From: an uncultured Bacteroidales bacterium
Lineage (GTDB): Bacteria; Bacteroidota; Bacteroidia; Bacteroidales; Muribaculaceae
Direction of reading: 5' to 3'
Assembly (NCBI GenBank): GCA_902800715.1
Contig: CADCFN010000003.1
Coordinates: 1 to 64,000 of the forward strand
DNA: 64,000 nucleotides
The position numbers were made by a program, and so were the translations under genes. Numbering within the stretch: position 1 is the first letter of the stretch; every line of letters starts with the position of its first letter. This document shows positions 1-8,366 of this stretch, piece after piece. The notes under the pieces were generated by a model, which was not told the origin of the DNA, made no database searches, and worked only from the letters and a program-made list of their open reading frames with translations.

Positions 1-1686
1 CGTTCAGGCAAAGCCGTGATACTAACCGACGGTACTTATCAAAGTTTCAATCAGTCCGATACAATGGATATCGTCTATGGATTAGACGGCACCACGGTTT
101 ATCTGAAAAACATCCTTTATGGGTCCAATGTGAAATTTGGAGACTATTGGGTACAGGGACAGCTAAGTGCCGATGGGACGCAAATCACTGTGCCGATGGG
201 ACAGAGGATCTATCATTCATCATCGCCTGTCATCAATGTTGTACTGGCATGGGGTAGGTCGTCATACACAGTTCATGGTACATCCTCACGATTCACCTTT
301 GAAGTGAATGAGGATGTGACCGAGGCGGTTTACCTGATTGATGGCAATACCATCACCCTGCAGGACTCATTCACGACGCTAGGGAGTTCGTATCCCGGTT
401 TTGAGGGCACCGGCCTTGGCTGTATGGGTCGTTCAGGTACCTCAGATCCTATTTTTGCTGGCTTCTTTGAGTGGGAAACGGTACTCACTTTCGCTTCCTT
501 CACGCCAAATCTCATCACCGAGATTCCCGAGAGCTGCACAGTACACAAGTATAAACGTAATAGTACTTCTATTTATCAAGCATGGTACATTGATTCTCCA
601 ATAGTTGATTTAACCGATGGCATTTTCAAGGTTGCCTTCGACCGCGACAACCAACCTGACGTTTATATTCAGAATCCAATGTGGGCATTAGATGTCATGA
701 ACACTTGGGTGAAAGGCAGCTATAATCGTTTCACAAAAATCATCACCATCCCCACCGGCCAGTATTTGAATTGGTCTGAACAATACCAATATGGCGAAGT
801 TTTGGGGTGGGGAAACACCTATTTTTATCAGGATAGTGTTGATGATGAAGGTAATCCCCATTACGACATGGGCCATGAGGTTAGCCAGAGTGTCAAAGAG
901 ATACGGATGAAGGTTGACGGTGATAATCTCTACCTGCTGGGGACTCAAGGTGACTACTACGCCGATTTTCCCGACAACTATGTTGCTACGGGTATGATGG
1001 CCTATTGGAGTGATTATTTCGATTTCTCCGCTTTAGAGTTCAGCAATCATGACGGGTCGGGTGACGATTTGCCTTGGGGCGTGCGCATTAACATAGCCCC
1101 CGCAGTACCCGCCAATCCCACCATCGACGAGTGGCGTGACTGCGGTAATGAGTCGGGCTTCAGCAGACTCGACTTCACCCTGCCTGAATACGATGTCGAT
1201 GGTAAGCCGCTGGATCCCGAATTGTTGAGTTATAGCATCGTCTTGGATGATAATCAACTGTTTACCTTCGATGCTGCCACCTATGGGTATAACCTTACCG
1301 AGGACATCACCGAGGTCACCTATGAGGTCTACTCTACTGGTTATGACTTCCAGCCATTTTGTGTATACTTCTATCGCACCAATGCCGAGGGCTACGAGCC
1401 CTTCTTCAATTGGCGCATCGGCATCCAGGTTTATTACACGGTTGACGGTGTGAAGAATTCCTCCGATATCGTTTATGTCGAGGTGTTTGACAACCCCAAC
1501 TCAATGCTTGGTGACGTGAATATGGACAACCAGGTGAGCATTGGTGACGTGACTGCCCTCATCGACTACCTGCTCAATGAGGACTCCACAGGCATCAGTT
1601 TGTCCAATGCTGATATCAATCAGGATCAGGACGTGTCCATTGCCGATGTCACTGCGCTGATTGATATGCTGCTGGCTGGCAATTGA
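1..1686 (+). CDS. Surface protein with C-terminal dockerin-like repeats (5' partial)
   Basis: The reading frame is open from the first base, so the gene begins before the window. About 561 residues are visible. Two related beta-rich modules can be seen (roughly residues 10-150 and 195-330), each with a 'W-V-x-G ... I-T-(V/I)-P-x-G-Q' signature, followed by a region around residues 350-500 that reads like the shared C-terminal domain of Bacteroidales cell-surface proteins. The tail carries two dockerin-like calcium loops, GDVNMDNQVSIGDVTALIDY and DINQDQDVSIADVTALIDML, ending at LLAGN. The tail is the same kind as in the genes at 22024, 23525 and 30387. Function is unknown; export to the cell surface is inferred from the tail. 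Confidence 0.8.
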   Translation, partial: RSGKAVILTDGTYQSFNQSDTMDIVYGLDGTTVYLKNILYGSNVKFGDYWVQGQLSADGTQITVPMGQRIYHSSSPVINVVLAWGRSSYTVHGTSSRFTFEVNEDVTEAVYLIDGNTITLQDSFTTLGSSYPGFEGTGLGCMGRSGTSDPIFAGFFEWETVLTFASFTPNLITEIPESCTVHKYKRNSTSIYQAWYIDSPIVDLTDGIFKVAFDRDNQPDVYIQNPMWALDVMNTWVKGSYNRFTKIITIPTGQYLNWSEQYQYGEVLGWGNTYFYQDSVDDEGNPHYDMGHEVSQSVKEIRMKVDGDNLYLLGTQGDYYADFPDNYVATGMMAYWSDYFDFSALEFSNHDGSGDDLPWGVRINIAPAVPANPTIDEWRDCGNESGFSRLDFTLPEYDVDGKPLDPELLSYSIVLDDNQLFTFDAATYGYNLTEDITEVTYEVYSTGYDFQPFCVYFYRTNAEGYEPFFNWRIGIQVYYTVDGVKNSSDIVYVEVFDNPNSMLGDVNMDNQVSIGDVTALIDYLLNEDSTGISLSNADINQDQDVSIADVTALIDMLLAGN

Positions 1687-1714
1687 CGCCAAGTACAAGC
1701 TTTCCACAATGAAC

Positions 1715-1746
1715 AATTAACGGCGCCCCGAGGGACGCCGTTAATT
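1715..1746. terminator. Bidirectional terminator hairpin
   Basis: An 11-bp perfect inverted repeat (AATTAACGGCG / CGCCGTTAATT) lies between two convergent genes, with A/T-rich flanks on both sides, so it can end transcription in both directions. Confidence 0.8.
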
Positions 1747-1766
1747 TATTCTATTACTCTTCCTTG

Positions 1767-2099
1767 TTAGAAATCCTCCTTCTCCTTTGCCAGGTTACGG
1801 AAGGCAAGTTTATCTTCAAGATACTCTTGCGTTGCAATCAGGGTGGGTTTCGGCAGTTTCTCGTAATACTTCGAGATTTCAATCTGCTCGCGGTTCTCGC
1901 TGATTTCCTCCAGGTTGTCGTTCATTGTAGCAAATTCCTGAAGCTTCTTCTCAAGGTCGGACTTCATCTCGGCAGCAATCTGGTTTGCTCGCTTGCTGAT
2001 GATGCAAACGGTCTCATAGATGTTGCCCGTGGGTTCTGCCATCTCGATGATGTCATGTACAGTGGTTGTGAGTGGAGCGTTGGTCTTCTTGTAATCCAT
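1767..2099 (-). CDS. rpoZ: DNA-directed RNA polymerase omega subunit
   Basis: A 110-residue protein with the Bacteroidetes omega/Rpb6 signature 'NIYETVCIISKRANQIAAEM' near residues 26-45. Omega binds the C-terminal part of RNA polymerase beta' and helps assembly. The length is normal for this phylum, which has longer omegas than Proteobacteria. It lies 38 bp downstream of bamD on the same strand and shares its promoter; the bamD-rpoZ order is common in Bacteroidales. No unusual features. Confidence 0.88.
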   Translation of the reverse strand: MDYKKTNAPLTTTVHDIIEMAEPTGNIYETVCIISKRANQIAAEMKSDLEKKLQEFATMNDNLEEISENREQIEISKYYEKLPKPTLIATQEYLEDKLAFRNLAKEKEDF

Positions 2100-2137
2100 G
2101 TCTCTGCTATATATTAAATGTGTTGTTATTGTTCTGA

Positions 2138-2944
2138 TTAATTACCGTTGACAAATTTGTTGGCAATCTTGAAAATGTTGTCGGCCTCTTTGCGCATCTT
2201 GCTGTCGGGGTAGTCGTTGATAAACGAGTAATACTCGTCGATGACGGTGCGAAAACGGTCCATCTTCTTTTCCACGACACTCTCGACAGCCTCGCGGTAG
2301 CGTGCCCTAAGCACGAGCATCTCGAGTTCCTCCTTGTACTTGCTGTAAGGGTAATCCTTGATGGCGTTCTGGGCGGTGATGACAGCGCTCTCATAGTTGT
2401 TGCCCATGTAGTTACCCAGGTTGTAATACAGCGTAGCATTCTGCAACTCCTTGAGCACCAACTTGTCCTGAAGCTCAAAAACGGCACTCTGGGCTATCGA
2501 CACCTTGTCGCTCTTGGGGAAGTAGTCCAGGAAGGCCTGCAGCTCTTCCATCGCGCGAATGGTCTCGGTCTGGTCCAACTGGGGATCGGGAGAGTCCAGG
2601 TAGAAGCCATAGCCAGCGTAGAAACGCGCCAACTCGGCATACTGGCCACGAGGATAACGCTGGTAATACTGCTTGAAGTAGGAACCGGCACTGATGTAGT
2701 CCTTGTTCTCGTAGTAACTCAGACCCAGCAGGTATAGCGACTCCTCGGCATGTGGTGTGCCACGGAACACGGGCACGAGATCAGTCAGGATGGTATAAGC
2801 CTGGGCATAACGCTTGTTCTCAAACGCTTTCTTGGCATAGGCATACTTGTACTCAAGGTCATCGCTTTTCATCACCTTGCTGTACTCGCCGCAGCCCGCC
2901 AGCATACAAGCCATCGCCACTATTATCGTCAATTTTCTGATCAT
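2138..2944 (-). CDS. bamD: Outer-membrane assembly lipoprotein BamD
   Basis: A 268-residue lipoprotein: signal peptide then the lipobox L-A-G-C, followed by TPR-like helical repeats (AYAKKAFENKRYAQAYTILT, EESLYLLGLSYYENKDYISA, QYYQRYPRGQYAELA). BamD is the periplasmic scaffold of the BAM complex that folds beta-barrels into the outer membrane. The ATG at 2944 is preferred over the one at 2965, because the -7 promoter element at 2974-2981 puts the predicted transcript start at about the upstream ATG. Followed by rpoZ in the same transcript. Confidence 0.9.
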   Translation of the reverse strand: MIRKLTIIVAMACMLAGCGEYSKVMKSDDLEYKYAYAKKAFENKRYAQAYTILTDLVPVFRGTPHAEESLYLLGLSYYENKDYISAGSYFKQYYQRYPRGQYAELARFYAGYGFYLDSPDPQLDQTETIRAMEELQAFLDYFPKSDKVSIAQSAVFELQDKLVLKELQNATLYYNLGNYMGNNYESAVITAQNAIKDYPYSKYKEELEMLVLRARYREAVESVVEKKMDRFRTVIDEYYSFINDYPDSKMRKEADNIFKIANKFVNGN

Positions 2945-2973
2945 CAAAAAGTCGTTTTTGCGCATTTAGCCCG

Positions 2974-2981
2974 CAAAATTA
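2974..2981 (-). promoter_or_regulatory. Bacteroidetes -7 element for bamD-rpoZ
   Basis: TAATTTTG on the minus strand, matching TAnnTTTG, about 30 bp before the chosen bamD start. Confidence 0.65.
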
Positions 2982-3096
2982 CTACTTTTTTATAAGATGT
3001 GCAACCCAAAATCTGAAATCCGCAAAATATTTCGCAAAATTTAACGGACGCGATGGAAAAAAACGGCTTCATGGTCGGCATTACATGAAAAAGTAC

Positions 3097-3104
3097 TATA
3101 TTTG
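3097..3104 (+). promoter_or_regulatory. Bacteroidetes -7 element for bcp-dpp
   Basis: TATATTTG on the plus strand, 31 bp before the chosen bcp start. It lies inside the longer reading frame that begins at 3085, which rules out that upstream start. Confidence 0.7.
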
Positions 3105-3135
3105 TGGGTTAAACAACATTAAACCAACCGAAGAC

Positions 3136-3591
3136 ATGAAAATTGGAGATAAGATTCCTGAGTTCTTGGGACTCGACCAGAACGGAAATGAAGTGAAAGC
3201 CAGCGACTTTGCAGGCAAAAAACTCATCATCTACTTTTATCCTAAAGACAACACTCCCGGCTGTACTGCCGAGGCCTGCAGCCTTGCCACGGGCTATGGT
3301 GCGCTGAAACGTGCCGGCTTTGCGCTGCTGGGCGTGAGCAAGGACAGCGCCGCCAGCCATCAGAAATTTGCCGACAAGTACAGCCTGCCCTTCCCGCTCA
3401 TTGCCGATGTGGACACGACACTGAACCAGGCCTTCGGGGTGTGGCGCGAGAAGAAGATGGCAGGTCGCACCTATATGGGTACCGTGCGCACCACCTTCAT
3501 CATCGACGAGCAAGGCGTGGTCAAGCACATCATTGAGAAAGTGAACACCAAGGACAGCGCCAACCAGATACTGGAGTTAGTTAATAGTTAA
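3136..3591 (+). CDS. bcp: Thioredoxin-dependent thiol peroxidase (Bcp/PrxQ)
   Basis: A 151-residue peroxiredoxin. The fold begins 'MKIGDKIPEFLGLDQNG', with the active site 'YPKDNTPGCTAEACS': the first Cys is the peroxidatic residue and the Cys five residues on is the usual PrxQ resolving Cys. It reduces hydroperoxides using thioredoxin in the cytoplasm. The start at 3136 is chosen because the promoter overlaps the longer frame. The dipeptidyl peptidase gene follows 52 bp downstream, separated by a short tandem repeat. Confidence 0.9.
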   Translation: MKIGDKIPEFLGLDQNGNEVKASDFAGKKLIIYFYPKDNTPGCTAEACSLATGYGALKRAGFALLGVSKDSAASHQKFADKYSLPFPLIADVDTTLNQAFGVWREKKMAGRTYMGTVRTTFIIDEQGVVKHIIEKVNTKDSANQILELVNS

Positions 3592-3610
3592 TAGTTAACA
3601 GTTAATAGTT
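3580..3610 (+). repeat. Short tandem repeat GTTAATA
   Basis: About four copies of a 7-bp unit (GTTAATA/GTTAACA) that overlap the last codons and stop of bcp and run into the gap before the next gene. Such slippage-prone tracts could change spacing between the two genes. Confidence 0.6.
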
Positions 3611-3643
3611 GACCTTTGATAACCGATAAGAAAGAGATATACT

Positions 3644-5812
3644 ATGAAGAAGATATTTTTGACACTTGTGATGCTGGTGCTCGCCATGGGTGCCAGCGCT
3701 CTGACGCTTGAGGAATGCGTGTTGCGCGGCAACTCGCCCAGGGGCATCGGCGCCATGCAACCCTCAAAGAGCGACGGCCGTTACTTTTACCGCCTGAGCG
3801 ACAACGGCAACTCCATCAAGCGCATCAGCTATGCCAAGGGCGACGAGAGTGTGCTGGTAGATACAAGCGGCGAGCAGGTGACGGGCTGGGATGACTTTGA
3901 GGTGACCGCCGATGGCGCCTATGTGCTGCTGTGGAACAATAGCCAGGAAATCTACCGCTACAGCTTCAGCGCCGACTACTATGTCTATGACCTGAAGAAC
4001 AAGACGATGAAGGCCCTGAGCGACGGTGGCGGCGAGGAAATCGCTACCCTATCGCCCGACGGCAAGCGCGTGGCCTACGTCAAGGATAACAACGTGTTCG
4101 TGCGCAACCTGGAGGACGGCACTACGGTGCAAGTGACGCGCGACGGCAAGAAGAACAACATCATCTATGGCGTGCCCGATTGGGTCTATCAGGAGGAGCT
4201 GGGTATGCTCAACACCCTGAACTGGTCGAGCGACAGCCGTTCGCTGGCGTTCCTGCGCTGGGACGAGAGCCAGGTGAAGATGGCTTCGATGGTCATCTAC
4301 CAGGGCACGTGCAACCCCAAGGACGAATATGCGCTCTACCCCGGCCGCTATGACTTCAAGTATCCCGTTGCCGGCGAGAAGAACTCCATCGTGAGCGTCC
4401 ATTGCTATGACGTGGTGGACGGCACTTTCAAGAGACTCAATGTACCGCTTGACGAGGAGGACTACGTGTGCCACATCACCTTCAGCCCCGATCCGCAACG
4501 GCTGATGGTGCAGCGCCTGAACCGTCACCAGAACGACCTGCGCATCTACGCCGTCAATCCACGGAGTGGCGAAGCCAAGGAGGTCTATCACGAGACGTCG
4601 GACACCTGGGTGGACGCCGAGACGTCGCAGCAGGTACAGTACGAAGACAACTTCTTTGTCATCCCCAGCGAGCGCTCGGGCTTCATGCAGCTCTACCAGT
4701 ATGACCCGAACGGCAACCTGATGCGCCAACTGACCAAAGATGAGAATCGCATCATCTCACAATTCTACGGATATGACAAGGCGACCAAGCGTTTTTACTA
4801 TCAGGCCTCATGCGGTCCACTGAACCGCGTCGTCGAGTATGTGGACGCCAAGGGGAGGGTAAAACGTCTGGCACCTTCAACAGCTGAAGGTCAAGGGACT
4901 GCATCGGCAATCTTCAACGGAGACTTTAGCTACTATGTGGGCTGTTACAGCGATGCTCAGACACCGAACCAGTACCGCATCTATGACCGCAACGGCAAGC
5001 GCGTGCGCGACCTGCAGTTGAACGAGGAATATGCGCGTCGCTACACCGCCGTGGACGTTCCCAAAAAGGAATTCTTCACCGTTGAGTGCAACGGCTATCT
5101 GCTTAATGGTTATATGATTAAGCCCGTGGACTTCGACCCCAACAAGAAGTATCCCGTCATCATGGAGCACTACAATGGTCCTGGTTCGCAGGAGGTTGTC
5201 AACCGCTGGCGCATGGGCTGGGAACAGTACTTTGCCACCCAGGGCTATATCGTGTGTGAGGTGGACAGCCGTGGCACGGGATTCCGTGGCAAGGAATTCG
5301 AGTCCATCACCTATCTGAACTTGGGAAAATATGAAACCGAGGATGCCGTCGCTGCAGCCAACTATATGGCTAGCCTGCCGTGGGTGGATGCCGACCACAT
5401 CGGCATCATGGGCTGGAGCTACGGTGGTTTCCAGACGCTGATGGCGATGAGTGAGCCGGGCAGCAACTACGCCTGCGGCGTGAGCATCGCCCCGGTAACT
5501 ACGTGGCGCTACTATGACAGCATCTATACTGAGCGCTACATGCGCACGCCCCAGGAAAACCCTGAGGGCTACAGCAATTTCCCGCTCAACCGTGCCGAGA
5601 ACCTAAAGGGTCGCGTACTCATCATGTTCGGCAGTGCTGACGACAACGTGCACATCGTCAACTCGATGCAGTATGTTTCCAAACTCGTGGACATGAACCG
5701 CACCTGTGACATGATGGTGTTCCCCAACATGAACCACAGCATCCGCGACTGCTCGGCCCGCTATGTGGTCTACAAACGCGCCCTCGAGTTCTACGACCAG
5801 TACCTGAAATAA
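3644..5812 (+). CDS. Dipeptidyl peptidase IV (S9B family)
   Basis: A 722-residue serine peptidase with an N-terminal signal peptide (KKIFLTLVMLVLAMGASA), a beta-propeller (DPPIV_N) to about residue 440 and an alpha/beta hydrolase domain. The catalytic triad is visible: Ser592 in GWSYGGF, Asp666/667 in GSADDNVH and His698 in NMNHS. The propeller carries 'YQEELG', the Glu-Glu pair that binds the substrate amino terminus in S9B enzymes. It removes X-Pro/X-Ala dipeptides from peptides in the periplasm or at the surface, consistent with peptide use by these bacteria. Downstream of bcp; ends just before a palindromic TAGCCCTGCGGGGCTA. Confidence 0.92.
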   Translation: MKKIFLTLVMLVLAMGASALTLEECVLRGNSPRGIGAMQPSKSDGRYFYRLSDNGNSIKRISYAKGDESVLVDTSGEQVTGWDDFEVTADGAYVLLWNNSQEIYRYSFSADYYVYDLKNKTMKALSDGGGEEIATLSPDGKRVAYVKDNNVFVRNLEDGTTVQVTRDGKKNNIIYGVPDWVYQEELGMLNTLNWSSDSRSLAFLRWDESQVKMASMVIYQGTCNPKDEYALYPGRYDFKYPVAGEKNSIVSVHCYDVVDGTFKRLNVPLDEEDYVCHITFSPDPQRLMVQRLNRHQNDLRIYAVNPRSGEAKEVYHETSDTWVDAETSQQVQYEDNFFVIPSERSGFMQLYQYDPNGNLMRQLTKDENRIISQFYGYDKATKRFYYQASCGPLNRVVEYVDAKGRVKRLAPSTAEGQGTASAIFNGDFSYYVGCYSDAQTPNQYRIYDRNGKRVRDLQLNEEYARRYTAVDVPKKEFFTVECNGYLLNGYMIKPVDFDPNKKYPVIMEHYNGPGSQEVVNRWRMGWEQYFATQGYIVCEVDSRGTGFRGKEFESITYLNLGKYETEDAVAAANYMASLPWVDADHIGIMGWSYGGFQTLMAMSEPGSNYACGVSIAPVTTWRYYDSIYTERYMRTPQENPEGYSNFPLNRAENLKGRVLIMFGSADDNVHIVNSMQYVSKLVDMNRTCDMMVFPNMNHSIRDCSARYVVYKRALEFYDQYLK

Positions 5813-5828
5813 CCTAGCCCTGCGGGGC

Positions 5829-6279
5829 TAATGCGAATTTCACGAATTATGCTAATTTATCAAAAGGAGTCATACGACATAACTGGATGCCTAATGGATG
5901 TGCACCGAGAATTGGGATGTGGTTTTCTTGAAGGTGTCTATCAAGAAGCTTTGGCTTTAGAGTTCAAGAGGGCAGGCGTTCCGTTCAAGCAAGAAGTGCC
6001 TCTGCAAATAAATTACAAGGGTACTCCTCTCACAAAGTATATGTTGCTGATTTCGTTTGTTACGACAAAATCATTGTGGAGCTCAAAGCTGTTTCCCAAA
6101 TTGCTGATATTCATAAAAGCCAAGTAATAAACTATCTAAAGGCTACTGGCTTCAGACTTGGTATCTTGGCAAACTTTGGTTCCACAAGTTTAGAAACAGC
6201 ACGTGTATGCAATAGTTATAACCTCTTAGATAAATAAAAAAAATTCGTACAATTAGCATGAATCGTGGAATTCGCATTA
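5829..6279. mobile_element. Putative small element: GxxExxY gene between 29-bp inverted repeats
   Basis: Positions 5829-5857 and 6251-6279 are inverted copies of each other over 29 bp with 26 matches. Between them lies only the broken GxxExxY gene. The repeat core (ATTCGTG-N-AATTCG, read on one strand) recurs alone at 7527-7553 and in degenerate form at 57545-57568. The arrangement looks like a small element with terminal inverted repeats. Whether it ever moved is inference; no target-site duplication was found. Confidence 0.5.
5849..6237 (+). pseudogene. GxxExxY protein (PD-(D/E)XK-like), frameshifted
   Basis: The first part reads MLIYQKESYDITGCLMDVHR and then ELGCGFLEGVYQEAL, the G-x-x-E-x-x-Y signature of this roughly 125-residue nuclease-fold family. 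Around 6034-6037 the frame slips by one base: after L-T-K the protein continues in another frame as VYVADFVCYDKIIVELKAVS (the second half of the PD-(D/E)XK core: D ... ELK) and ends at 6237. One A missing from the AAA run would explain it. The family's role is unknown; it is often multicopy in Bacteroidota. It is either a recent pseudogene or a sequencing error. Confidence 0.75.
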
Positions 6280-6311
6280 AATAATTAGTGGATTTTGTTT
6301 TAGAGTTACAG

Positions 6312-7253
6312 ATGGATTATAGGGATGTGTTTTTTGTGGTGACGGGGCCGACGGCGACGGGTAAGACGGCGCGGGCGGTGCATCTAGCGAAAACAATTGG
6401 CGGTGAGATTATCAGCGCCGACTCACGCCAGATATACCGTGGCATGGACATCGGCACAGGTAAGGACCTTGCCGAGTATGACGGCGTGCCCTATCACCTC
6501 ATCGACATCCGCCCTGCTGGCTACCGCTACAGCCTGTATGAGTTCCTGGAGGACTTTGAGCGCGTCTATAACGACATCCGCGGACGTGGCAAGCCCGTCA
6601 TCATGTGCGGCGGCACGGGGATGTATGTCGAAACGGTTGTCAAAGGCATCAAGCTGCCGCCCGTGCCCCGCAACGAGGAACTGAGGGCTGAACTGGCGGG
6701 CAAGTCACTGGAGGAATTGACGGCGCTGCTCAAGACGATGAAAACCCTGCGCAACAATAGCGATATCGACACCGTGGCACGCGCCACACGCGCTATCGAG
6801 ATTTGCCGCTACTACGAGCTGCACCCCGAACTCAAGGCTCTTACCGAGCCTCACCCGATGGAGAACGCGCTGGTCATCGGCGTTGAGGTGGACCGCGACA
6901 CACGGCGCGAGCGCATCAGCCGCCGCCTGCGGGCACGACTCGACGAGGGCATGGTCGACGAGGTGAGACGTCTCATTGACGAGGGCATCGACCCCGAAGA
7001 CCTGATTTACTATGGCCTGGAATATAAATTCGTCACCCAGTATGTGATTGGGCAACTGACTGAAGAAGAGATGTTCCGCCAACTGGAAATCGCCATCCAC
7101 CAGTTCGCCAAGCGCCAGATGACGTGGTTCCGCGGCATGGAGAAACGCGGCACCCCCATCCACTGGCTCTCGAGCGCCCTCGCGCCCACCGACTTCACTC
7201 AGCAGGTTCTCGCCCTTGCCGATTCCTTCTCAGACAGCAAGGACAACATTTAG
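6312..7253 (+). CDS. miaA: tRNA dimethylallyltransferase
   Basis: A 313-residue enzyme with P-loop GPTATGKT near the N terminus, the DSRQIYRGMDIGTGK motif and a GGTGMYVE motif, all typical of MiaA. It transfers dimethylallyl from DMAPP to A37 of tRNAs reading UNN codons. A GTG at 6288 is in frame, but the ATG at 6312 (MDYRDVFFVVTG) fits the family N terminus. It starts 33 bp after the GxxExxY element and ends at a strong hairpin. Confidence 0.93.
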   Translation: MDYRDVFFVVTGPTATGKTARAVHLAKTIGGEIISADSRQIYRGMDIGTGKDLAEYDGVPYHLIDIRPAGYRYSLYEFLEDFERVYNDIRGRGKPVIMCGGTGMYVETVVKGIKLPPVPRNEELRAELAGKSLEELTALLKTMKTLRNNSDIDTVARATRAIEICRYYELHPELKALTEPHPMENALVIGVEVDRDTRRERISRRLRARLDEGMVDEVRRLIDEGIDPEDLIYYGLEYKFVTQYVIGQLTEEEMFRQLEIAIHQFAKRQMTWFRGMEKRGTPIHWLSSALAPTDFTQQVLALADSFSDSKDNI

Positions 7254-7278
7254 GCAATTTGAACAACACCTTATAGAC

Positions 7279-7313
7279 AAATCGGCTCAAAACTATGGTT
7301 TTTGAGCCGATTT
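7279..7313. terminator. Bidirectional terminator
   Basis: A 14-bp perfect stem (AAATCGGCTCAAAA / TTTTGAGCCGATTT) with a short loop lies between miaA (plus) and the small basic gene (minus), with A/T tracts at both ends. Confidence 0.85.
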
Positions 7314-7343
7314 GGTGTTATTACAGGAGCCAATCATGGGAAA

Positions 7344-7475
7344 CTACTTGGATTGGTTTTTCTTTTTGATGTATTCTTCGCGGGCGTGGCGCAGACGACG
7401 CTGTCGCTCTGCCTCGCGGCGGCGACGGCGCTTCTCGGCGTCCTCTTGACGGTATGCAAAATCATTGTCAGCCAT
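7344..7475 (-). CDS. Small arginine/lysine-rich protein, 43 residues
   Basis: A reading frame below the usual length cut-off: MADNDFAYRQEDAEKRRRRR followed by EAERQRRLRHAREEYIKKKN-QSK. It is strongly basic and predicted to be one long helix. It ends just before the terminator shared with miaA. Codon use is like that of the neighbouring genes (GCC, CGC, GAG), which argues for real coding. Function is unknown; nucleic-acid or ribosome binding is a guess from charge only. No Shine-Dalgarno is visible, as usual in this phylum. Confidence 0.6.
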   Translation of the reverse strand: MADNDFAYRQEDAEKRRRRREAERQRRLRHAREEYIKKKNQSK

Positions 7476-7526
7476 AATAGTCAACTACAAATTTCGCTAA
7501 TTTAACAAATTGATTAACAGAAATAT

Positions 7527-7553
7527 AATTAGACAAATTCGTGCAATTCGTAG
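7527..7553. repeat. Single copy of the ATTCGTG/AATTCG repeat
   Basis: It aligns with one arm of the inverted repeat that flanks the GxxExxY gene: AATTAG-4nt-ATTCGTG-1nt-AATTCG. It sits between the small basic gene and recR. Confidence 0.55.
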
Positions 7554-7559
7554 TTTATT

Positions 7560-8189
7560 TTATTCCTTGTGGAAGGTGTCGGAGAAGAGGGTGCGGTTGA
7601 GGATGCTGCGGCCAAGCGTCAACTCGTCGGTATACTCGATTTCATTGCCCACGCTGACACCGCGCGCCAGGATGGTGATTTTGACGTCGGGATAAGGCGC
7701 CAGGCGGCGGAAGATGTAGAAATTGGTGGTGTCGCCCTCCATCGTGGCACTCAACGCCAGAATGACCTCCTTGATGCCACCAGCCTTGACACGTTCCTCG
7801 AGACTGTCCACCTCGATGTCGGCAGGACCGATGCCGTCCATGGGTGATATGAGTCCTCCCAGCACATGGTAGAGCCCCTTGTGCTGATGGGTGTTCTCTA
7901 TGCTCATCACGTCCTTGACGTTCTCTACCACGCAGATGGTCGCGGCGTCACGCGACGGATTGCCACAGATGGGGCACACCTCAGTCTCGCTGATGTTGTG
8001 GCACACCTTGCAGTAACGGATTTCACGGCGCAACTTGATAATCGACTCACCAAAATTGACTGCCACCTGTTCATCTTGTTTGAGCAGGTGCAGCACCAAG
8101 CGGAGCGCCGTCTTGCGCCCTATGCCGGGCAACTTGGCAAACTCGCTGACCGCCGATTCCAACAACCGTGAAGCAAACTCCTGTTCCAT
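7560..8189 (-). CDS. recR: Recombination protein RecR
   Basis: A 209-residue protein with a helix-hairpin-helix '[17 protein letters not shown]', a C4 zinc finger '[20 protein letters not shown]' and a Toprim domain ('[10 protein letters not shown]', '[15 protein letters not shown]'). RecR acts with RecF and RecO to load RecA on gapped DNA. The ATG at 8189 is chosen over 8216 because the minus-strand -7 element at 8214-8221 overlaps the longer form. Divergent from mdh. Confidence 0.93.
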   Translation of the reverse strand: MEQEFASRLLESAVSEFAKLPGIGRKTALRLVLHLLKQDEQVAVNFGESIIKLRREIRYCKVCHNISETEVCPICGNPSRDAATICVVENVKDVMSIENTHQHKGLYHVLGGLISPMDGIGPADIEVDSLEERVKAGGIKEVILALSATMEGDTTNFYIFRRLAPYPDVKITILARGVSVGNEIEYTDELTLGRSILNRTLFSDTFHKE

Positions 8190-8213
8190 GTCTCTGTTTG
8201 TTGATTTTGAGAG

Positions 8214-8221
8214 CAAAGGTA
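8214..8221 (-). promoter_or_regulatory. -7 element for recR
   Basis: TACCTTTG on the minus strand, inside a 16-bp stretch AAATGACTACCTTTGC that also surrounds the divergent mdh -7 element. Confidence 0.65.
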
Positions 8222-8307
8222 GTCATTTTGCCACGCTCCGATGCTAATTTCACAATATTTAATCATTATATCTAACATTTTGCTTGGTGATGTTGTTGAA
8301 AAATGAC

Positions 8308-8315
8308 TACCTTTG
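8308..8315 (+). promoter_or_regulatory. -7 element for mdh
   Basis: TACCTTTG on the plus strand about 52 bp before the mdh start, in the same 16-bp context as the recR promoter. Confidence 0.7.
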
Positions 8316-8366
8316 CACTGGTAAAAATACAGACTAACAACTTAAAAAATTAAATAACATAACATT

